The translations under genes were made by a program, and so were the position numbers. A model generated the notes under the pieces. It saw only the letters and a program-made list of their open reading frames with translations. It was not told the origin of the DNA and searched no databases. Below, one piece after another: positions 40,801 through 49,248 of a stretch of DNA of 50,165 bases. Within the stretch, counting starts at the first letter, position 1, and every line of letters starts with the position of its first letter. The stretch covers positions 1-50,165 of the forward strand of contig NZ_VXKE01000004.1 of assembly GCF_008693005.1 (NCBI RefSeq). The letters run 5' to 3'. Source of the DNA: Helicobacter canis. GTDB lineage: Bacteria; Campylobacterota; Campylobacteria; Campylobacterales; Helicobacteraceae.

Positions 40801-43800
40801 GCGCAAGTCAAGCTGCTTTAGCCCATACTCTACGGCGTTATTGCTTAGGATATGCCATAGCCCTGCGGTGTCGGTAAAGGTGTTTAGCGTCCTAGCTGCG
40901 TCCTCTTTGTCAAGCTTACTAAAGGCGTTAAGCATTTCGGTGATATTGGCGTTTTTATCGGCTTTTATGGTGTTTGCTAGTAGGGCTAAGTTGGCATCGT
41001 TTTCGTTGGGGTAGGGGCTAGGATCTAGGATTCTAGCGATTTTGCTCTTTAGCTCTTGCACGCTAGTGGATTCTAGCTGGCGTGGGAGCTTGGCAAAGTT
41101 TGGCGCGTATCGCCCTAGCACGCTGTAAATATGGTCGCCCAAGTTTTTAATGTCTTCTTTGTTGGAGTTGTAGGCTATGCTTAAAAGCTCTTTTATGCTT
41201 AGATCATCGCTTGGGGTTCGTAGTAGTAGTTCATCGCTGGCTAGCTCGATATTGAAGCGCTCTTTTATCGCCTTTTCATACGCGGCGCGGCTCTCTGGGC
41301 TAAAGTCTTTAAAGCCTTGCACGCGGTGGTTGCCTGTGATGACTTGCCCATCTTTTGCGATTATGGGGAGATCTTTATAGCCGCCTCGCCCTAGCACCAT
41401 CTCTGGCTTAAAGTTTTGCGCTATGGATTCTATGGTTTTATGCTCTTTTTGTGTGCGTGGCTGGAGTCCATCGGCGTTGAAGTTGGGCTTGACATCGCGA
41501 GCTTTGACGATTACAAAGTCTAGCTGGTAGATATTATTATCATCAGTGGCTATGCTGGTGGGGGGGTTCTCTGTGTGCTTCATCGCTATGGGCTGCCCTA
41601 GTGTTACTTCCCTTTCCATTTCGCTCTTGCCTGCGCGGCTGTCTTTTAGTCTTTGGATTTGGTCGTTTTTATCTTTAATCGCTTGGGCGGTGGCTTCATA
41701 TTTGGCGGCTTGGGCTGCTTGGGCTGCTTCTTGGGCTTCTTGCGTGGCTTGCTTTTGCGCTTGGGCTTGCTCTATGGGGGATAGTGTGGTAGAATTGCCG
41801 TTATCAGCTTTAGTAATAGTCGGCGAGTCTTGCCCGCCTTGTCCATTTAGTGAGCTTGAGCTGCCCTTGCTAGCTTCTGTGTCTGTCGGGCGCGCAGGAG
41901 TGTTGAAGCGGGGGGTTAATTCTAACTCTACACTATAAATCCTGTTTTTATCTTTATCTAGGCTTTCTTTTGTTGTGATGAGTGCGTTTGCATTGTTAAA
42001 AGGTGCGTTTAGTCTGTGGATTATCACGCTTGGATTGTCGCCTTTGTGGTTATGTGTCGCGGCTTCTTGTGATATGCTAAAGAGTCTCTCTATATCTCCC
42101 ACTGCTTCTAAATGCTCTTGCTTGCTAAATCCATTTTCTACGCTTTTTGCTATGGCTTTATCGCTTAGCATTTTATCTATCGAAGCGTGGTTTATATAAG
42201 CTTGCACGCCTTGTGCGTTTGTCAAAGGCTTATTTAAAATCGGCTCTAATCGTTGTAAAAGCTCTTGTTTTATCTCGCTTGTTTTTAGGCTGGAGTCTAG
42301 CGTCTTTGGTGTCGTGCTTGGCGTTATGGCTCTCTCTAGGCTCTCTTGTGCGCTATCGACCTGCCCCAAAATCTTAGCGATCTGCTCGCGTGTAGCGTTT
42401 GTGAAGTCGCCTTTGATCGCTCGCGCTTGCAGCTCTAGTTTAAACTCCCCGACACTTAGGCTAGAATCTAGTGCCTTTTTTAGGTGAAATCTTAGTGCTG
42501 CGCCCTGCACCTTTTCATTCAATCCTTTGGCAAAGGGAATATGTGGTAAAAGTCGCACGACATTGGCAAAGAGAGCTTTTATCGCTTGAAACTTTATCGC
42601 GCCCTCCAGTGTGGTGGCGATAGAGCTGCCCATTTTCTCTGTCGTGGTAGGGGCTAGCGAGCTTAAAATCTTGGCATCATTGCGGAAAAGTGTGTGAAAA
42701 TCTTGGGCTATGGCGATAAAGTCCTGCGCACTCTTGCTTTGGAAGTGCGCTTTCAAAGGATCTAGCCGCTTAAAAAACGCGCTAGAGTCTAGCGCACTGC
42801 TCTCTCCATAGCGCACTAGGCTTATCTCTAGCATATCTTGGAGCAGCTTTAGCTCCACTTGCTCGCGTGCGCTCTTTGGTAGAGAGCCTAGCAGGGCTTC
42901 AAAGTTTGGGATACTATCGCCTTGCGCTAGGAAAAATCGGCTAAGAGAGTTTGCCACTTGCTCATAGCTCTTGGCTCTATCACGCACTTTGAGCTTATCG
43001 ACTAGCTTTAGGGTCTCTTTCATCTTGGCATAGTCGCTTAGGGCTGTGTCAAAAAGTGTGCGCGCATCGTTGTAGAGTGCTTTGTTTTGCGCAAAAATCG
43101 CTTCTATGCCTGCTTGTATATCGCGCTTGATAAAGCCATTTACCGCGTCTTTGACAAAGCTTCTAAAGTTTGGGTCGGTGGCTTGCTTGTGGTAGGCGTT
43201 AATCGTTTTAAGCGCGTTGTTTAGGCTCTCAAAGGTTACGCCCTTGGGGTTGTAAATGCTCGATTCTACAAAGTGCAAAAACTTCGCGCTATCCTCTACC
43301 ATAACCCCTGAATCTAGCAGCTTTTGCTTAAAGCCCTCAAAGCTTTGGGTGTTAAACTTACTCACTTCGCCTAGCTCTAAGTGCTCTGGCGTGTTTGGCT
43401 CATCGCGCTTCAAAACTACGCGGTAGCTATCATCATAAACCCCTTGCAAGATGTCCTCTATGGCTTGCTTATAAGAATCTTTTGTGCCTTTTTCAAAGTT
43501 GTTAAAGACATCTTTGATCGTGTTTGGTGCTAGCTCAAATCGCTCTAGCTGGTGTGCTAGCTTCTGGCTTGTTTGGTCTAAAATGTTCAAAAGATTTTTC
43601 TGTATCACAGGGCTAGCGTTTGCCGCTTCGCTTAAAAACGCGCTTAGATTCCCGCTCTCATCAGCGCGGATCGCTCGTATAAAGTCCTTTTGCGCTTGCT
43701 TTTGTGAAGTAAAGGCAAAGGTATCATAAAGCGATTTCGCGCCCTTGACTATGTAGCTATCACTTCCTAGCTTGGATTCTAGGGAGTTGAGTGCGCTTTG

Positions 43801-45297
43801 TGCTTGGCTTGTCTTGGTCGTGCCGATTTGCACCTCCGCGCCAAAAATGGATTCTAGCTCTTTTAGCTCTGCTTGGACTTCTTTTGGCAGGGTGGTGTTG
43901 ATGAGCTTTTGCGCGGCGGCTTTGTTGCCATCGTGGGCGCGGGAGATAAAGCCTAGCACGGGGGTGTAGTCGATCGCTGTGCCTGCGATATTTTTAAGCT
44001 TCTCTGGGTTTAGGGTTTTGATCGCTGTGCCTGCGACTTTAAGCACGGCATCTGCTGCGATATTGAGTGCGCCCTCTTGTGCGCCGTGTAGTAAAGCTTG
44101 GGCTAGATCTATCTTTTTATTTGCTAGCACATCTGCGATCATCGAGTCTGTAACCCCCCCGCCAAACGCCCCCGCCGCGCCATAGGCTATCATACCTTTA
44201 AGCTTACCCTTTTTATAGCCATACTCCGCCCCTGCGATCGCCCCTGCTAGGCTGCCTATGTTGTCTTTAAACACGCCTTTAATCTCGTCCCATAGTCCTT
44301 GCTCGACTTTGTAGGCTTTCTCATCTTTGATGAAGTAAAGCCCCGTTTTGTTGTAGGCTAGGGTGTCAAAGCCTAGCTCCTTTGCCACTATGGCATAGTC
44401 ATCAATCATCGCTTTTTGCTTTTTGTCAAACTCTTTGCCGTGTTTTAGTGCGCTGATAAGTCCTAGGAACTGCTCGTTACTATTGACATTTTCTAGGCGT
44501 TTTTGCGCGGAGACAAAGTTGCTAGCACTTTCTTTGGCGTTTTCTCGGTCTAGGTAGTAATCTACTAGCTCTTTGTCGCTGTTATTTCTCAACCAAGAGC
44601 TAATCGCGCCCACGCGCTGCTCTATGATCTCGCGCTCTTGCGGGGTGAGCTTGTAGTAGTTGCTAGGGTTATCTAGCTTTCTTTGCGCTAGGGTTTTATA
44701 GGTGTTGTAAGATTCTAGCTCGAAGTCATAAGCCTTAGCCTGCGCGTTTTTGCCGCCAAAGAGTGCCGCGCTTGCATCGTGGCTTAGGTCAAAAATATTG
44801 CTAAAAATATCTTGGTTTTCAAAGTAAGCTTCGCGTAAAAACGGCGAGTCTCCATACTCTTTAGCAAATTGCTCGCTTGTAACGCCTGATCTTTTAAGGT
44901 GGTTTAGGATCTCTTGGGCTTTGTGGCGGCGTGTTTCTAGCTCTTTTTGGCGGAATGGTGTGGGGTTGATTTGGTCGAGCACTTGCGTGGCTCGCATTGC
45001 TAGATCTTTGTAAAAGGGCTGGTTTTTTAGCTCATCATCAAGGGCTTTTAGCTCTCTGTAGGTCTGCTCGCGGCGTGGTCGGTAGTTTAGGGGTTTTGCT
45101 GGGTTGTTAGGATTGACTTTGATCTCTTTTTGCCCGCTCTCCATAAGGTTTGTAAAAATTGCTTGATCATCAAGTCCTTCAAACTTGCTAAAGTCTAGCT
45201 CGCTCTCGACATTGCGCAGGTAATCTACAAACTGCCCTTGTAGGTCTGTGCTGTTGCCATAGAGAGTTTTTACCTTTTCAAGGTTGATACTAGCCAT
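37858..45297 (-). CDS. Giant polyvalent phage protein with two LPD3-like, a DdrB-ParB-like and a PBECR1-like module
   Basis: About 2479 residues. I choose ATG 45297 (AAAGGG upstream) rather than 45315. Order: N-terminal helical region (1-330); a Gly/Ala-rich membrane-active stretch (about 345-430); a long helical body; an LPD3-like module (about 1035-1125); a DdrB-ParB-like domain (about 1255-1335, with ITGNHRVQGF and the Lys-Asp-Leu-Pro-Ile-Ile strand) followed by its helical partner region; a Pro-rich linker; a second LPD3-like module (about 1720-1830); a PBECR1-like nuclease (about 2300-2400, core HRKELGDIDLVWG); and a short helical end. Such proteins are thought to be injected with DNA and to act early on the host. 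Late-motif copy 93 bp upstream. It shares blocks with the 1420-residue protein. Confidence 0.72.
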   Translation of the reverse strand: MASINLEKVKTLYGNSTDLQGQFVDYLRNVESELDFSKFEGLDDQAIFTNLMESGQKEIKVNPNNPAKPLNYRPRREQTYRELKALDDELKNQPFYKDLAMRATQVLDQINPTPFRQKELETRRHKAQEILNHLKRSGVTSEQFAKEYGDSPFLREAYFENQDIFSNIFDLSHDASAALFGGKNAQAKAYDFELESYNTYKTLAQRKLDNPSNYYKLTPQEREIIEQRVGAISSWLRNNSDKELVDYYLDRENAKESASNFVSAQKRLENVNSNEQFLGLISALKHGKEFDKKQKAMIDDYAIVAKELGFDTLAYNKTGLYFIKDEKAYKVEQGLWDEIKGVFKDNIGSLAGAIAGAEYGYKKGKLKGMIAYGAAGAFGGGVTDSMIADVLANKKIDLAQALLHGAQEGALNIAADAVLKVAGTAIKTLNPEKLKNIAGTAIDYTPVLGFISRAHDGNKAAAQKLINTTLPKEVQAELKELESIFGAEVQIGTTKTSQAQSALNSLESKLGSDSYIVKGAKSLYDTFAFTSQKQAQKDFIRAIRADESGNLSAFLSEAANASPVIQKNLLNILDQTSQKLAHQLERFELAPNTIKDVFNNFEKGTKDSYKQAIEDILQGVYDDSYRVVLKRDEPNTPEHLELGEVSKFNTQSFEGFKQKLLDSGVMVEDSAKFLHFVESSIYNPKGVTFESLNNALKTINAYHKQATDPNFRSFVKDAVNGFIKRDIQAGIEAIFAQNKALYNDARTLFDTALSDYAKMKETLKLVDKLKVRDRAKSYEQVANSLSRFFLAQGDSIPNFEALLGSLPKSAREQVELKLLQDMLEISLVRYGESSALDSSAFFKRLDPLKAHFQSKSAQDFIAIAQDFHTLFRNDAKILSSLAPTTTEKMGSSIATTLEGAIKFQAIKALFANVVRLLPHIPFAKGLNEKVQGAALRFHLKKALDSSLSVGEFKLELQARAIKGDFTNATREQIAKILGQVDSAQESLERAITPSTTPKTLDSSLKTSEIKQELLQRLEPILNKPLTNAQGVQAYINHASIDKMLSDKAIAKSVENGFSKQEHLEAVGDIERLFSISQEAATHNHKGDNPSVIIHRLNAPFNNANALITTKESLDKDKNRIYSVELELTPRFNTPARPTDTEASKGSSSSLNGQGGQDSPTITKADNGNSTTLSPIEQAQAQKQATQEAQEAAQAAQAAKYEATAQAIKDKNDQIQRLKDSRAGKSEMEREVTLGQPIAMKHTENPPTSIATDDNNIYQLDFVIVKARDVKPNFNADGLQPRTQKEHKTIESIAQNFKPEMVLGRGGYKDLPIIAKDGQVITGNHRVQGFKDFSPESRAAYEKAIKERFNIELASDELLLRTPSDDLSIKELLSIAYNSNKEDIKNLGDHIYSVLGRYAPNFAKLPRQLESTSVQELKSKIARILDPSPYPNENDANLALLANTIKADKNANITEMLNAFSKLDKEDAARTLNTFTDTAGLWHILSNNAVEYGLKQLDLRPYLLGAMYKSATSQHTTRAANFKELNAQIKHILDTTDASGINMMLEIMPNTYDNLIADLLGASLARFMRLENPSSNLYEALKGANHGIREQLAPRLDFEIGFTAGRNIEQADIFDFIEYMIREGDKGKEVAEAVELLPKLREKYNAFKASTPPPNTPTPPTPPTPPKNTLESQAGKEASTEAPSTPTPAQTPAQKVDSSVDMPKKSQREQVKQQLQSIKNIDITHKSGIVARLSSTGIDKMLSDKAIQKSVNNGFTKEQHFNAVANIENLFKNSDFLRTEAPKNQSADIVGIHRYINSQDLQDQNAQALITLKESVENGNRIYSVELEGLAHPSSVDRSPKSKGVENSHHDDAGATKAARLFENPSDIIPQPTQSPAQKGLFDEVDSSLAYTDTKGHTHQIPTDIAQQWLETFGLKDLQESYTPQFSEQVAQALEPILQGEQISLSANSLVKLMQRDRLEFLPYIKETLEAPNAVVKQVDGAIIFAKDFRDEKLGKFFASVSKNDQGQWIISSNAPKNLNNLHNKIKEGGEVLYSDLPELPIIAKPDLTAKALNSEANQDDIIPQTPQEIIKQAKEQGKSVKETAENNTNAWQKEFIEKIKNDESGEILGHYTQGEALVIERKINDKDLDLISITKGENGELFTTYLGKFITRQEAQKRKSFLDNGFKGKEKELLEFLEKEPVNIGSERIAFIPTLDKFFGISSFNGEYFTEFFIHKHFADSKEPFTSMSLGQRKLEVAKDNLGRYIDKLFKDNGHPFGFLINNKKTLQRLAKDKELYKVKNKGAIETLLVAKMGHIQGAFHRKELGDIDLVWGDSSKGLEHIIERRMQDFINQGMSREQAERAVKDLLDKIPQILEGQIYKDSADKVEIITDKYTLVIGKRDERKFIITELIDRRNGKRMEAMQTRVGDSFTDEPLAKSPPSSNRSDSTTKTFNQADIKLESLDDFASYARLAGFENLSPQELESAHKHILTNLEKLRC

Positions 45298-45311
45298 TTT
45301 TTTACCCTTTG

Positions 45312-45353
45312 TCATTGCGAGCCTTGCAGGGCAAGGCGTGGCAATCCATAGAA
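45312..45353. repeat. GTCATTGCGAG hairpin repeat
   Basis: GTCATTGCGAG, stem CCTTGC/GCAAGG, then CGTGGCAATCCA. The copies at 45504-45537 (CGGAT/ATCCG), 23091 (CGGAC/GTCCG), 19709 (CCGAC/GTCGG) and 21133 (ATTTGC/GCAAAT) share ends but have different, always self-complementary, stems. Confidence 0.85.
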
Positions 45354-45390
45354 TCTACTTTATGCGTGCAAATATGCTAGAATCTAGGCA

Positions 45391-45407
45391 TTTATAAAAG
45401 GGGTAAA
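45391..45407. promoter_or_regulatory. Late motif copy upstream of the giant polyvalent gene
   Basis: TTTATAAAAGGGGTAAA with GCTAGAATCTAGGCA upstream. It lies 93 bp before the minus-strand start at 45297 and directly before the plus-strand ATG at 45408. Confidence 0.5.
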
Positions 45408-45488
45408 ATGCCAGAATCTATAAAAATCGTGCTTTTTGTGTTTGTCGCGTTTGTGGTTATTTGCTTAGTAAAAGTTGCTTTTGGTTAA
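45408..45488 (+). CDS. Tiny membrane peptide (26 aa)
   Basis: A 26-residue frame starting MPESIKIVLF, then one Val/Phe/Ile-rich span and a short end. Directly behind the late motif, as with the other plus-strand mini-genes; flanked by hairpin repeats on both sides. Function unknown. Confidence 0.4.
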   Translation: MPESIKIVLFVFVAFVVICLVKVAFG

Positions 45489-45503
45489 AAATATTCGGCT
45501 TTG

Positions 45504-45537
45504 TCATTGCGAGCGGATTTATCCGCGTGGCAATCCA
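45504..45537. repeat. GTCATTGCGAG hairpin repeat
   Basis: Stem CGGAT/ATCCG between GTCATTGCGAG and CGTGGCAATCCA. It ends exactly at the stop codon of the 700-residue gene. Confidence 0.85.
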
Positions 45538-47640
45538 CTATTTCGCACTAGATTCTAGCTTTTTAATCTCTTGGGCTAGTGCGCTAGAAAAAAACTCCCC
45601 TATAGGTGCGTCTTGCAAGTAGCTTTCTAGGTCTTTATCTAGGTTTGGGTTAAATCGTATGCTATAAGGGTCGCTAGTGCCTCCTAGTCGCCCGTGGTCT
45701 AAGTTTCCTAGCTCTAGGGTTTGGTATGGGTCGCTATCGCCCCCACTTTGCCAGCGTAAAATCTCGTGCCAGCTCAAGGCTAGCTCTTGGGCTTTTGCGT
45801 AGGGGAGTGTGTCTTGGTGGTAGAAGTAGCGTGCGCACTCGTGGGAGCTTGGGCGTGGGAGCTTTGGCGTGCGTCTTATGTGGTGCTCGCACCAAAATTT
45901 CCCAATATCGCTCCAAAATCCAGCATTACAGGCTAAATGCTCTCGCTTCATTTCTCCATTTTTATACACAAACACATCACTACCACAAAGGCTCTCTTTC
46001 ATCTGCGCCCAAACTTCGCGCGTGTTAAAGTCGCTAGCGTGTAAAGTCTCGCCCTGCTCTGCTAGCACTTGGTGTGCTAAAAACTCGCTATAGCCTTGTG
46101 TGTAGAGATTTTGGAGCTTGGTAGCTATATTTTTTTTGTAGGTTCGATCATTCATAGCGATATATGTCGCATAGTTTATAAGCAAATCATAAGCCTTGAT
46201 AGCCTTGGTGGCTTTGGTAGAATCTAGGGCTTTAAGGTGTTTGATTTTGGCTTGCTTGTAGGCTTGCTCTCTGGCGTCTTGCTGCTGCTCGCTCTCCTGC
46301 TCGCTCCCCCAAACTAGCTGGGATACTTGCTCATCATCTAGCCCTTGGGCTTTTAGGCTAGATTCTAGCTCTAGTTTGATGATGTTTTCTTGGATTTTGC
46401 TAGGGGGTTGTGGGCGTGAATTTTGGTCGCTTGGGGTTTGGGGGTGTAAAGAGCTGTAAGGATTCTCCAAAGCTTGGCTGTCTTTGTGCGCGGCTTTTTT
46501 GGCTAGGTGCTTTGAGTAGGCTAGCTCGCTTGCTCGTAAAGCGTGGTTATAGCGGCGGTTTTGGGCTAGGAAATCGCGGCTTTGTGCGTAGGTGTGGAAC
46601 TGCTCCTCTTTTAGGTTGAAGTTGAAGTCATAGACTGCTTGGAGGTAGTCGCTAGAGCTGTATTGCTCCGTGCTGCCTAGGTAGATAGCTAGCTCGCTAA
46701 GGACTTTGCGCAGGTCTTGGGAGTTGTTGTTTAGGGTGTTTTGGCGGTAGGCTAGGTCGTTTTCTGGCTCTTTGGCTTGGGCTTGGGGGGTGTGTGGGCT
46801 GATCTTTTGCATAAAGCCTTCATTCCCTGCTAGATCGTAGTGCGCTCGCCCTTGGGTTTGCTCATCAAGCTGCTTTAGATTCTGGTCCTGCTGGCTTGGC
46901 TCGGGCTTGGTTTGTAGGTGGCTTGGGGTGTAGGGCTGGCTTGGCTGGTAGGTCTCACTGCCTGCGCTGTAGTTTTTGTAGCGGAATCCGTTGGCATAGT
47001 TGCTATAGCCTTGGTAGATCTCAAGTGCGCCCTCTTGTAGAGCCTTTCTGCCCCCTAGGGTTTGCAGGCGGCTTTGGGCGTGGGTGGCTTGCACGCTTTG
47101 GGTGTAGGTGATGTAGGTGAGTGATTGCTCGGCGGCGGTGTTACCTATGCTTTGGATTTGGACGAGCATTGTTGTGATCGTGGCTAGCGCGCTTGTAAGC
47201 ACTGCTACCCAAACAGGCAGCCCAGTGAGTGCGTTAAGTGCTATGCCTATGACAAACTCCGCCACCCAGGAAGCTATTTGCGCCCCACTTACTAGATCCA
47301 TAGCGTAGTTGCTCTCAAAGCGTGCTTTATGCTCTGCCAAAGTGTCTGTGAAGTAGCGTAGTCCCTTGCGGTGTAGGTAGATCTGCTCGCCTGCTGTCCA
47401 TAGCTCCCCTAGCGTGCCTGCTAGGTAGTGCTTCTCAAGTGTTTTTAGCCAGTCTTTGGCAGTGGCTATGGTGTGTCTATCGCTAGGGCTTAGGGGTAGC
47501 ACTCTATCGCTAGTTTCTAAATCTATCACAATATCGGCTTTAAGCACGATCGCACTAGCTTTGTCAAAAAGCTCGCTTCTATACTTCGCCCTTAGTCTAT
47601 AAAACTTGCTCCCATCAAAAAGCCCCCAGAATCGCTCCAC
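45538..47640 (-). CDS. Large membrane-active virion protein, unknown family
   Basis: A 700-residue protein. Residues about 115-160 hold two closely spaced hydrophobic segments (Ala/Val/Ile/Leu-rich with Gly), enough for a membrane hairpin. About 225-330 are a Gln/Pro/Ser-rich linker. The rest is helical with many Gln and Lys, ending in a Tyr/Trp/His-rich part (about 560-690). The GTG start overlaps the DUF1353 stop as TAGTG. Size and form resemble podovirus internal core or ejection proteins that open a channel through the envelope. No enzymatic motif seen. Confidence 0.5.
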   Translation of the reverse strand: MERFWGLFDGSKFYRLRAKYRSELFDKASAIVLKADIVIDLETSDRVLPLSPSDRHTIATAKDWLKTLEKHYLAGTLGELWTAGEQIYLHRKGLRYFTDTLAEHKARFESNYAMDLVSGAQIASWVAEFVIGIALNALTGLPVWVAVLTSALATITTMLVQIQSIGNTAAEQSLTYITYTQSVQATHAQSRLQTLGGRKALQEGALEIYQGYSNYANGFRYKNYSAGSETYQPSQPYTPSHLQTKPEPSQQDQNLKQLDEQTQGRAHYDLAGNEGFMQKISPHTPQAQAKEPENDLAYRQNTLNNNSQDLRKVLSELAIYLGSTEQYSSSDYLQAVYDFNFNLKEEQFHTYAQSRDFLAQNRRYNHALRASELAYSKHLAKKAAHKDSQALENPYSSLHPQTPSDQNSRPQPPSKIQENIIKLELESSLKAQGLDDEQVSQLVWGSEQESEQQQDAREQAYKQAKIKHLKALDSTKATKAIKAYDLLINYATYIAMNDRTYKKNIATKLQNLYTQGYSEFLAHQVLAEQGETLHASDFNTREVWAQMKESLCGSDVFVYKNGEMKREHLACNAGFWSDIGKFWCEHHIRRTPKLPRPSSHECARYFYHQDTLPYAKAQELALSWHEILRWQSGGDSDPYQTLELGNLDHGRLGGTSDPYSIRFNPNLDKDLESYLQDAPIGEFFSSALAQEIKKLESSAK

Positions 47641-48032
47641 TACTTATAGCCCTTACACTTTGCATAGATTCTAACGCCTAGATAAATCACGCGTGCTTTA
47701 AAGGGGCTAAAGCTCCTAGTCTCTAGCATTGCTTCTAAAAATATCTCATCGCACTCTTTGCGCGAGATTTTGCCCGCGTGGGCTTGCTCGCATAGATAGT
47801 CGTGCAAAATCGCGCATTTTAGTCCTCTGCCGTAGCGTTTGACGATAAAATGCAGTCCAAAGTTGCTAAAGCCATCGCTAATAAAGCCTGCTGGGACTTC
47901 TACGCGGCTCTCTTGTGCGCCTTTGCGGTAGTAGAAAAAGCCTTGCAAAAGTGTCAAACTCTTACCATCGTTGCTAAACTCCGCCCTTATAGGCTCTGTA
48001 AATCTCGCTAGCTCTTTTTGCTTGTCTTTCAT
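47640..48032 (-). CDS. DUF1353 family protein
   Basis: A 130-residue protein with the DUF1353 signature: Pro-Ala-Gly-Phe-Ile-Ser-Asp-Gly (about 47-54), Ala-Ile-Leu-His-Asp-Tyr-Leu (about 73-79) and a Glu-Cys-Asp-Glu-Ile-Phe-Leu-Glu-Ala-Met helix (about 92-101). The His-Asp and acidic residues could hold a metal. The family is common in phage late regions; function is unknown. It lies next to the reverse transcriptase gene but does not look like the basic four-helix Avd accessory protein of DGRs. AAAAAGGAG before ATG 48032. Confidence 0.8.
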   Translation of the reverse strand: MKDKQKELARFTEPIRAEFSNDGKSLTLLQGFFYYRKGAQESRVEVPAGFISDGFSNFGLHFIVKRYGRGLKCAILHDYLCEQAHAGKISRKECDEIFLEAMLETRSFSPFKARVIYLGVRIYAKCKGYK

Positions 48033-48073
48033 CGTTGCTCCTTTTTGCCAAAGTATGCACTAAAGAGCCGCGA

Positions 48074-48090
48074 CAAAAAAGGGGTAGCTA
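48074..48090 (-). promoter_or_regulatory. Weak late motif copy
   Basis: CAAAAAAGGGGTAGCTA, with only the A-rich/GGGGTA core kept, about 45 bp before the DUF1353 start. It separates the DGR from the downstream virion genes. Confidence 0.35.
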
Positions 48091-49134
48091 AAAGTGAAAA
48101 AGCCTAGGCTCACGGCGGTAAAAGCATAGCCCTTTTAGTGGGTAGGCTATGCGTGATTTCTTGCAGTAGGCTTTGATCTTTGGCTTAAGCTTTCTAAAGA
48201 CTTTGCTAAAGAGATTGAAGCAGCAAGCTCTTTGGTAGAATCCATAAAAGCTAAAAATCCTTGCAAACTCTTTGCCCCCTACGCGCTTGATCTTTGCTAG
48301 GGCTTTGATCTTTCTGGCATTTCTAGCACGCAGCAGGGCAAAATCTGCATAGAGCTTCACGCCCAAAAAGTCTAGCCCTTGTGCGATTGGCTTTAGCTTG
48401 ATTTTGTGCAGCTCTAGCCCTAGGGCTTGGGTCTTTGCTTGCAGGGTGTGAAAATGCTGCCACAAAGCCTGCTTTGAGTTGCTAAAAGCTACGATGTCAT
48501 CAGCATAGCGCAAAACTTTCACACCTTTGCACGCTGGGTAGTCTAGCTCTCTTAGGTAGAAATTCCCCAAAATCGCGCTTAAGTAGCTCCCTAGGCTTAA
48601 GCCTTTGGGTTGTGGGCTGTGTAGGAGTGCGTGCAGCAGCTCTAGGGCTTGCTTGTCTGCGATCTTGCGCGAGATTTGCGCTAGCAAAAGCTCTCTATCG
48701 ATATTGGCATAAAATTTTCTAATATCCACTTGCAAGTAGTGCGTATAGATTCTAGCATATCGCTTCGCGCGTTTAAGGGTATAATCCACCCCGCGCCCCT
48801 TGATACAGGCGGCACTCTGTGTGCTTAGGCTTTTTAGTAGTAGTGGCTCGATGATGTTGGCGCAGGCGTGGTGGGCGATTTGGTTGGGATAAAAGGGGGC
48901 GATCTCTAGCTCTCTGTCTTTGCCATTTTCGTGCTTGATTTTGCGCGTGGTGGGCTCTAGCAGTGGCTTTTGCCCTAAGAGTCGCTGCTGCACACTTTTG
49001 GCATAGTAGGCTCTATTTTGTAGCACTTTTTGCACGCTTTTTCTGTGCTTTTTGCCGCGTGCTGCCTTGTCTATGGCTTGGTTGATATTCTCTAGGCTTA
49101 TGATTTGTGTGTATAAGTTTTTATATCTTTTCAT
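48088..49134 (-). CDS. DGR reverse transcriptase
   Basis: A 348-residue reverse transcriptase that copies the template repeat RNA with errors at adenines. Motifs: the N-terminal Pro-Phe-Tyr-Pro-Asn-Gln-Ile-Ala-His-His (80-89); catalytic Asp in LQVDIRKFYANID (134-146); the DGR-specific block GLSLGSYLSAILGN (178-191), which corresponds to the Leu/Ile-Gly-x3-Ser-Gln motif of other DGR enzymes; and the active-site YADD (210-213). Thumb region about 235-300. In the DGR block the usual Gln is Ala187. The C-terminus is basic, as expected for binding RNA. It lies 510 bp after the template repeat. GGAAG lies before the ATG. Confidence 0.92.
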   Translation of the reverse strand: MKRYKNLYTQIISLENINQAIDKAARGKKHRKSVQKVLQNRAYYAKSVQQRLLGQKPLLEPTTRKIKHENGKDRELEIAPFYPNQIAHHACANIIEPLLLKSLSTQSAACIKGRGVDYTLKRAKRYARIYTHYLQVDIRKFYANIDRELLLAQISRKIADKQALELLHALLHSPQPKGLSLGSYLSAILGNFYLRELDYPACKGVKVLRYADDIVAFSNSKQALWQHFHTLQAKTQALGLELHKIKLKPIAQGLDFLGVKLYADFALLRARNARKIKALAKIKRVGGKEFARIFSFYGFYQRACCFNLFSKVFRKLKPKIKAYCKKSRIAYPLKGLCFYRREPRLFHF

Positions 49135-49208
49135 TGTCGCGCTTCCTTATCTTTGCGCAAGCGCAAAAGTCGCTTTTCACCGCTTGGGCAGCAGAGCCGC
49201 CCTACGCT

Positions 49209-49248
49209 CCTAAAGCTGGCTTGCGTCTTGCGCGCAAGCCGAGAGATT
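49209..49248. repeat. Hairpin leader repeat, copy 2
   Basis: Same 40-bp sequence as 35606-35645 with two base differences; here the stem GGCTTGCG/CGCAAGCC is perfect. It stands about 75 bp before the reverse transcriptase start, within the TR-RT spacer. Confidence 0.75.
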
